A stretch of 64,000 nt of DNA. Source: Opisthorchis felineus. Taxonomy: Eukaryota; Platyhelminthes; Trematoda; Opisthorchiida; Opisthorchiidae. The stretch lies in NCBI GenBank assembly GCA_004794785.1, contig SJOL01005652.1:341290-405289 (forward strand), read 5' to 3'. Shown in pieces: positions 58,903-64,000 of the stretch (position 1 is the stretch's first letter; each line of letters begins with the position of its first letter). The position numbers were made by a program, and so were the translations under genes. The notes under the pieces were generated by a model. It was not told where the DNA came from, ran no database searches, and saw only the letters and a program-made list of their open reading frames with translations.

Positions 58903-59064
58903 TCTCAAGCCAGTTGGCTTCAGCACGACTTTGGCCACTTGTCGGTGTTCAAGACTACAAAAATGAATCACTTGTTTCATGAAATTACCCTCGGTCTGAC
59001 AAAAGGCGCTTCATGTGACTGGTGGAACTACATGCATTCACAGCATCATGCGAAGCCCAACGTT
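58903..59064 (+). CDS. FADS: Front-end fatty acid desaturase, exon 4 (histidine boxes 1 and 2)
   Basis: Residues 167-220, 162 bp, phase 0 (donor GTAAGT at 59065). [16 protein letters not shown] holds histidine box 1 (HDFGH, residues 174-178). [15 protein letters not shown] holds box 2 (HxxHH, His211, His214, His215). These His residues, together with the third box (QxxHH) encoded further downstream, bind the di-iron centre. [10 protein letters not shown] matches the strongly conserved family block. The sequence breaks off at KPNV, where relatives continue toward the third box. Those exons are not between 59065 and 64000 as far as I can see. Confidence 0.94.
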
Positions 59065-62000
59065 GTAAGTTATTTCATCAACGCTTTACTTGTTCTTATT
59101 TAAATAAGTATTCTTGAGTTTCCTTACAGTTTTCGGTGTGCTACTTCACCTGAAGCATTAAGCACCGATAAGTTTACCCGGTTTTTCCCGAAACACGTTG
59201 AGACCGCTCACTGATGTATCTTCCTATAGTGTTCGTAATCCAAAAGGGCTGGCTTTCAAGTTTTCCCATTAGGTCCGTGTTCGGGCCTCTGTCGAATGAG
59301 GTCCCACCTTTCAGTTAGTCACAGCAAGGACACTCGCTGTGATTACCAGCCACTTTTTTATATTGCCAAAATAGAAGGAGAACATATATTTCATATCTAT
59401 TACCATTGACGGGTGCGCTTCGGGTTACAATGTGAACTGTTACAACCAACTGCTATACGTGACGTGAGAACGAGCGTACACCCCCAGCTATGGCGCGAGA
59501 TCAACCACTCCTAGCGCAGAGAGAAGAAGTGTGGGCCTTCGGAGGAGATCTTTTCTTATCTCAACCAAAGGGAATGTGCAGCTGGAGCAACGTCGAATGA
59601 ATTTGGAGAAAGATAAACGCGGTAGTACACACACAAAGGGCAGGTAGCCAATAGGATTCCGGTTACAACATTCACCACCGCATCCCACCGAGGATATGAT
59701 CTTTTTTCTCATATCCCGTCAGCATTCGCTCCAATAGTTTGCAGTACCATATAATTTACTTTGAATGTCATCTCAAGATATTTCATCCGGGGACCATCCT
59801 CTCTTACGGAGCATCTTTTCTGGTTCTAAGGAAATTACCAATAAAGGCGATTTGTTAATCCCCCCTTTAAGTCTGTGAATGTCCGTCCACGCCATGCTAT
59901 CGGAAAACCTGTGCTGATCAGCCATCATTGTCGCACTGTGCCAACCAAATTGGAAATGAGTGTTTTTATGCGTAAGTGGAACTTGATAGCGTTGCTGACC
60001 AGCCGCCTGCAGATCAACATAATTGTTCAATTCTGTCGAAGTTTCCAGGCTGAAGACCACGTCATCAATTTTGAGATGCACACCAATGTAATTCCGAGCA
60101 ATGATGATAAAGGGTCTTGACATATCAGCATAGATTTGAGCAAATTTATGCAGCAGAATCCTCCCAAACAGCTGCATGTATGTACACACTTACTGTCCTG
60201 TCTCGATGACTTTTTTCAGTCCACCCCAAAAGGGGGAGTAATAAAATGAAGTTTCGCTTTTGTTAAGGTTTTTCAATTGTGTAGACCCTCCGACTTGTCC
60301 GGATTTGAGCTCCGGTCACCCCGCTTTCTAAGGCAATGTGCTCTCACAACTGGATGCACTGAACCCATCCCTTGTGAACAGGCGAACGTCTCCTCAATTG
60401 TGCAGTGATCAATGTTCAATGGTCCGGTAACCCTTTTAGCCGTACGGATCGACGAGTCCCCTGTCACATAATATCACAGATATTTTAAGCTTGCAGGGCA
60501 ACCTTATGTATTGATATGAATACAATGATAGACGTATTAACATTCACCCACCAACTACTGCATTGTTGGAAGGACATTTCCGTAGATTCACGTTGTTCAC
60601 TTTGTCAGTTGCCCATGTTTCCTGTCTCTGGTCACTGGCGCGATTTCCCAACGACCAGTATACTTCAACTGGGAGAAACCTGTTACGCTTACTTAACTCC
60701 AACTAGACTGCTGACCCTTTCATTTCCACCACACGTCTTATCTCTCCCTCATGAATTGGCTGACTAGTAGTGGGATGCAGGCATAAAGTAGAGGATTGAA
60801 GTTCTAATTTTGAAGTTTTCTCGGAAATTCTTAAACTATCCCCCTTTTTGTAATCTACACGACCGTGCGTATTGTGTTGTCGGATCTTAAAAACATCGAC
60901 AGCACGGGCACTTTTATTCCTATTAGAGCTCATCAGATGAGTGTAGGCGGGTAGGACACATGAGTGACAGTTTCAGGTTGTTTTCCACAGGACCACTTAT
61001 CTACTTTGCACACCTGGGGGATTTCGGTTAGATGTGATACTCCAATTTCAACCGGTTGCTAACCTATTCACACAATCATCTGACGTCCGGTGAAGAATCA
61101 GACTGTCTGGCTGTTAGTTAGACTGTCTGACTAGTCATTGCTCCACCGATAAACAAGCCCTGGCTATCTATTTTACCGGATGTATGTCTGAACTTTTTGG
61201 CTGGATCCTGAAAAGCTGAGCCACTGAGACGTGTTCGTACTTGCCGGTCGACTATGCTCTCCTGACGTTTATAAACGTCTGGGGGAAGCTTGGTTGTGTT
61301 ACGAAAACAAGCTGAATTTCAGGCATGCACTTTTCCAGAGTGGTTAGTTTTAAAAGATATGCTTTTCACAATGTTTGTAGCAGATACGTGAAGAGATTAC
61401 CAGCGTTTGTAATCAGGACCCAAAATTCGCGGTAGACTGATGACGGATTGCTTTTGATAAACCGCCGTCCTTTTCGTTAGTATATGCCCAACAAACACGG
61501 AAGAAAAACGCAAATTGGCTGTTCATGCTGGGCTGAAGGCACCAGCCGATATAATTATATGCGACAACTTTGATGCGCGTCACACCCTGAGTTAGCAGCT
61601 GCATTGAAGATGCTTGATGGTTACTCCCTTCAGAGAAAACCCGGGAGTGCCTCCACGACTATTGATGACGAAAGGAAGGGAGACCTGGTCGTATGAACTA
61701 AGCTTCACAGATTACACAGCAATAATGTCATTTTGTCGTAAGAGGAACAGTTTTGTAGTGCTTATGACCACAACCCACTGAAGTACCAGTCTCATCGGTC
61801 GGGATAACAGGAAGCCCCGCATCAGCTTTACTTATGCCAGAAACAAAGGAGGAATGGATAGATTGCATGTCACCATAAAACAAAGCTAAAGGCGAAGGAC
61901 GGCTCGGTAGCCATTAACCTTATTCTCCATATATCTGACGTATGGTAATGCATTATCTTTTCCCTAAGATGAAAAACAAACGGAATGAGCTTGTATTTCC

Positions 62001-64000
62001 GCAGTTGGGAGTACGCTCTTGTTTTACCCTAACTCGTAGCATAGCTCTTATGAGTACCATTATGACACGCGATCCGTGGCACGAACGCCTTATTTGACTA
62101 CTTCACCACCTCAAAGACTTGAAATGGCCGAGCAAACGGAAGTGTCGGGATGGTCCCTCGAGAAAACTAACACCGCATACGACAGGTATAAAAAAATTGG
62201 TTGCAAGTCGCATACAGTCACGTGCTCTTTTTCTTGTGTGATTACGTAACTTTCTGCATTATAACTTATTTTCATATCTGGTCATACAGCTAAAATCTTA
62301 TTGCTCTGTTCAGCCAGAGTTGAAATCAGAGTTGTCTACGAAGTTACCCAATACAGATTAAAATTCCTCTTGACCCTTAGTAGTGAGTAGCGAGTAGGTG
62401 AGCATTCTTGTGACAGCGCTTACTGTGACACCTTCCATTTCGATACGGATGCTCAAATTTCTCTTGGACTTCGCAAACCCATATAGGGATAATTGTGAAA
62501 AATCAGCCAGGATCACGTCCACCTGCTTGATTTTAACCTTCTTCATCTGGATCACAGAATGTTTTGCTTGTTCTGGGATAATAGGGTAACATTTAGAGAC
62601 ATGAACAAGTGAACGGGAAGCCAAATGAACCACTCAGTTAAGCCCAAAAAGGTTGTGCAATATTGGATCACGATAAGTGATGCGGGAATATTGGTGTTTT
62701 TATTTTGGACAAAACTCGCTTTAAACACAACGAAGTGTAGCCATTTTCAAAGAACACATCAAGGTTAAGTTCTTTCCTGTACACCGAGGCAGGTAGGATA
62801 CGCTCCAGTGGATCGCTTCAAACCGGGTTACTGTCACCTCGTCATGCCTAATTGCACGTTTGGTGGCAACACTTCAAGCCAATGCAGCTTGAGGCAACAC
62901 TAAACGAGCTGCGTTGACGATCCTGGCAGTCGTATTCCCTGATCCTCACGGCATGATTGTATACAAACTTTCGGTCCGTGTTTATAGGACTCGGGTGCCA
63001 TGATGAGAAAGCGCCCAGTGATGTGGATTGAAACGGCCATCTGTTTTTCGTATGTAACGAACCGTGATTTAATGCTGGACGTTTAATCATTTTATTCAGC
63101 CAATACATTCATTGCGACAGTGAATGGATACAAAAAGATTCGCTAATCAAGCTACTTTTGTAGTCTGTAGAGAGGATTTGCAATGCCTAAAAATGTATCA
63201 GAATGTTCTGCTGGCAATCTACCAGAAAAGGGTGCTTTGATGCCCGTTTTCTTTAGTTCTCATCAGTGCTCACGCGCTGAGTCCTCATATGCAGAGAACT
63301 TCTTATATCCATGAGAATAACGTTCGAAATATGGGGCTGGCGTAGCATGACTAATACTTTCTCAACTATTTTTCTGTCCGCTGTCATATTCAGCAACATA
63401 TACCTCGGTGCAACCCTTTTCAAACCACCCATTCTGTCACACGATTTACAGGCAGCACTTCTTAATTCCGTATCAATTGTCATTCAGTGAGCCGTTGTTG
63501 AGGCTGCACTGTTGCGCAACACCAAGGAGTCACCAGCTACAATTTAGAATTGGCAAACCGATTAAATCAGTCTACTTTATAGCCACTTTAGAGTGGCGAA
63601 AGTCAACTGGAGTAATTCTTGAGATTCACAAAGTATAATATAAGGTTGCCTCGCAAAGAGCTCTCTCAAATAATGAGATTGCTAAGTGGTCTAGTGCGAT
63701 GCATGTCGTAAATGGATAATTTAATCCCACCCTGGATGGTAGTCCACACTTCCTTTGCCCAATGATGCAACCAAAGTCAGCATGTGATTTCTTCGCTTGT
63801 TATGACAAACGTTTCTGGCAGTTGTATACAGGAATGACCAGCGATTCAACTGTTCATCGTTTTTCCTATTCCATTCTTCTTTTTTGTCCGTTACCTTGCG
63901 CGATCCGCATGTCCGCAGTTCCCATTATCCAAACTCTGGTCACTAACAGATTGGTGGACTAAACAGACTTGCCTTCTGATGTGCGCTATTGCAAACGCCA
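59065..64000 (+). other. Intron 4 of the desaturase gene, at least 4.9 kb, nothing recognised
   Basis: It begins with GTAAGTTATTT. I looked for the expected continuation after HHAKPN (a short block ending near DPD, then membrane helices and QxxHH) behind each plausible acceptor and found none. The minus frame at 59773-60189 (138 codons) has no motif I know. A worn tRNA-like segment lies near 60290-60380 (minus). Confidence 0.55.

Noticed and set aside
59773..60189. 138-codon minus-strand frame in intron 4
   Set aside because: No recognisable motif and no support for transcription; plus-strand frames overlap.
60925..60950. CTGATGAG on the minus strand as another hammerhead core
   Set aside because: The required GAAA after a stem is absent.

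Overview
The window is eukaryotic and most likely comes from a flatworm, probably a digenean fluke. This is inferred from three things: a split gene with one very short and one very long intron, decayed RTE-type LINEs, and a Ty3/gypsy gag resembling the fluke CsRn1 group. I cannot name the species. The window contains only one host gene that I can support. Almost everything else recognisable is decayed retroelement.

The host gene is a front-end fatty acid desaturase (FADS family, N-terminal cytochrome b5 fused to a membrane desaturase) on the + strand. Four coding exons are visible: 17831-18007, 18052-18225, 58411-58557 and 58903-59064. Every junction is phase 0 with GT..AG ends. Together they encode 220 residues containing the HPGG haem motif, HDFGH and HxxHH. 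The C-terminal half with the third histidine box is not in the window, so the gene continues past 64000. Intron 1 is 44 bp and intron 2 is 40,185 bp. The start ATG lies directly behind an acceptor-like AG, so a 5' UTR exon or spliced-leader trans-splicing is likely.

Upstream flank (1-17830): a degraded + strand LINE RT fragment (about 7790-8420) is interrupted by a tRNA-derived SINE with a perfect 13-bp target duplication. A minus-strand LINE RT fragment (10285-11625) is interrupted by a second SINE copy. Head-to-head with it lies a nearly full-length but dead + strand LINE (about 11693-15808), with an APE-type endonuclease, an RT and a (GAT)n tail.

Giant intron (18226-58410): a 5'-truncated LINE (21324-23075, -); a Penelope-like RT fragment (25960-26520, +); a young, rearranged CsRn1-like LTR element (32107-33919) whose gag is present as two inverted, nearly identical copies; a LINE scrap (34080-34290, +); a second LINE family (about 41280-42120, -); a nearly full-length LINE (44769-48524, -) abutting Ty3/gypsy integrase and gag remnants (48530-50460, -); a LINE 3' end (51210-51480, +); and a degraded Ty3/gypsy RT-RNase H-integrase (about 51950-53920, -).

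No rRNA, CRISPR, bacterial operon or intact transposon was found. The strongest candidates for something unusual are the inverted-gag LTR element, the 40-kb retroelement-filled intron next to a 44-bp one, and the LINE ORF that carries an N-terminal proline/glycine-rich tandem repeat before its endonuclease.
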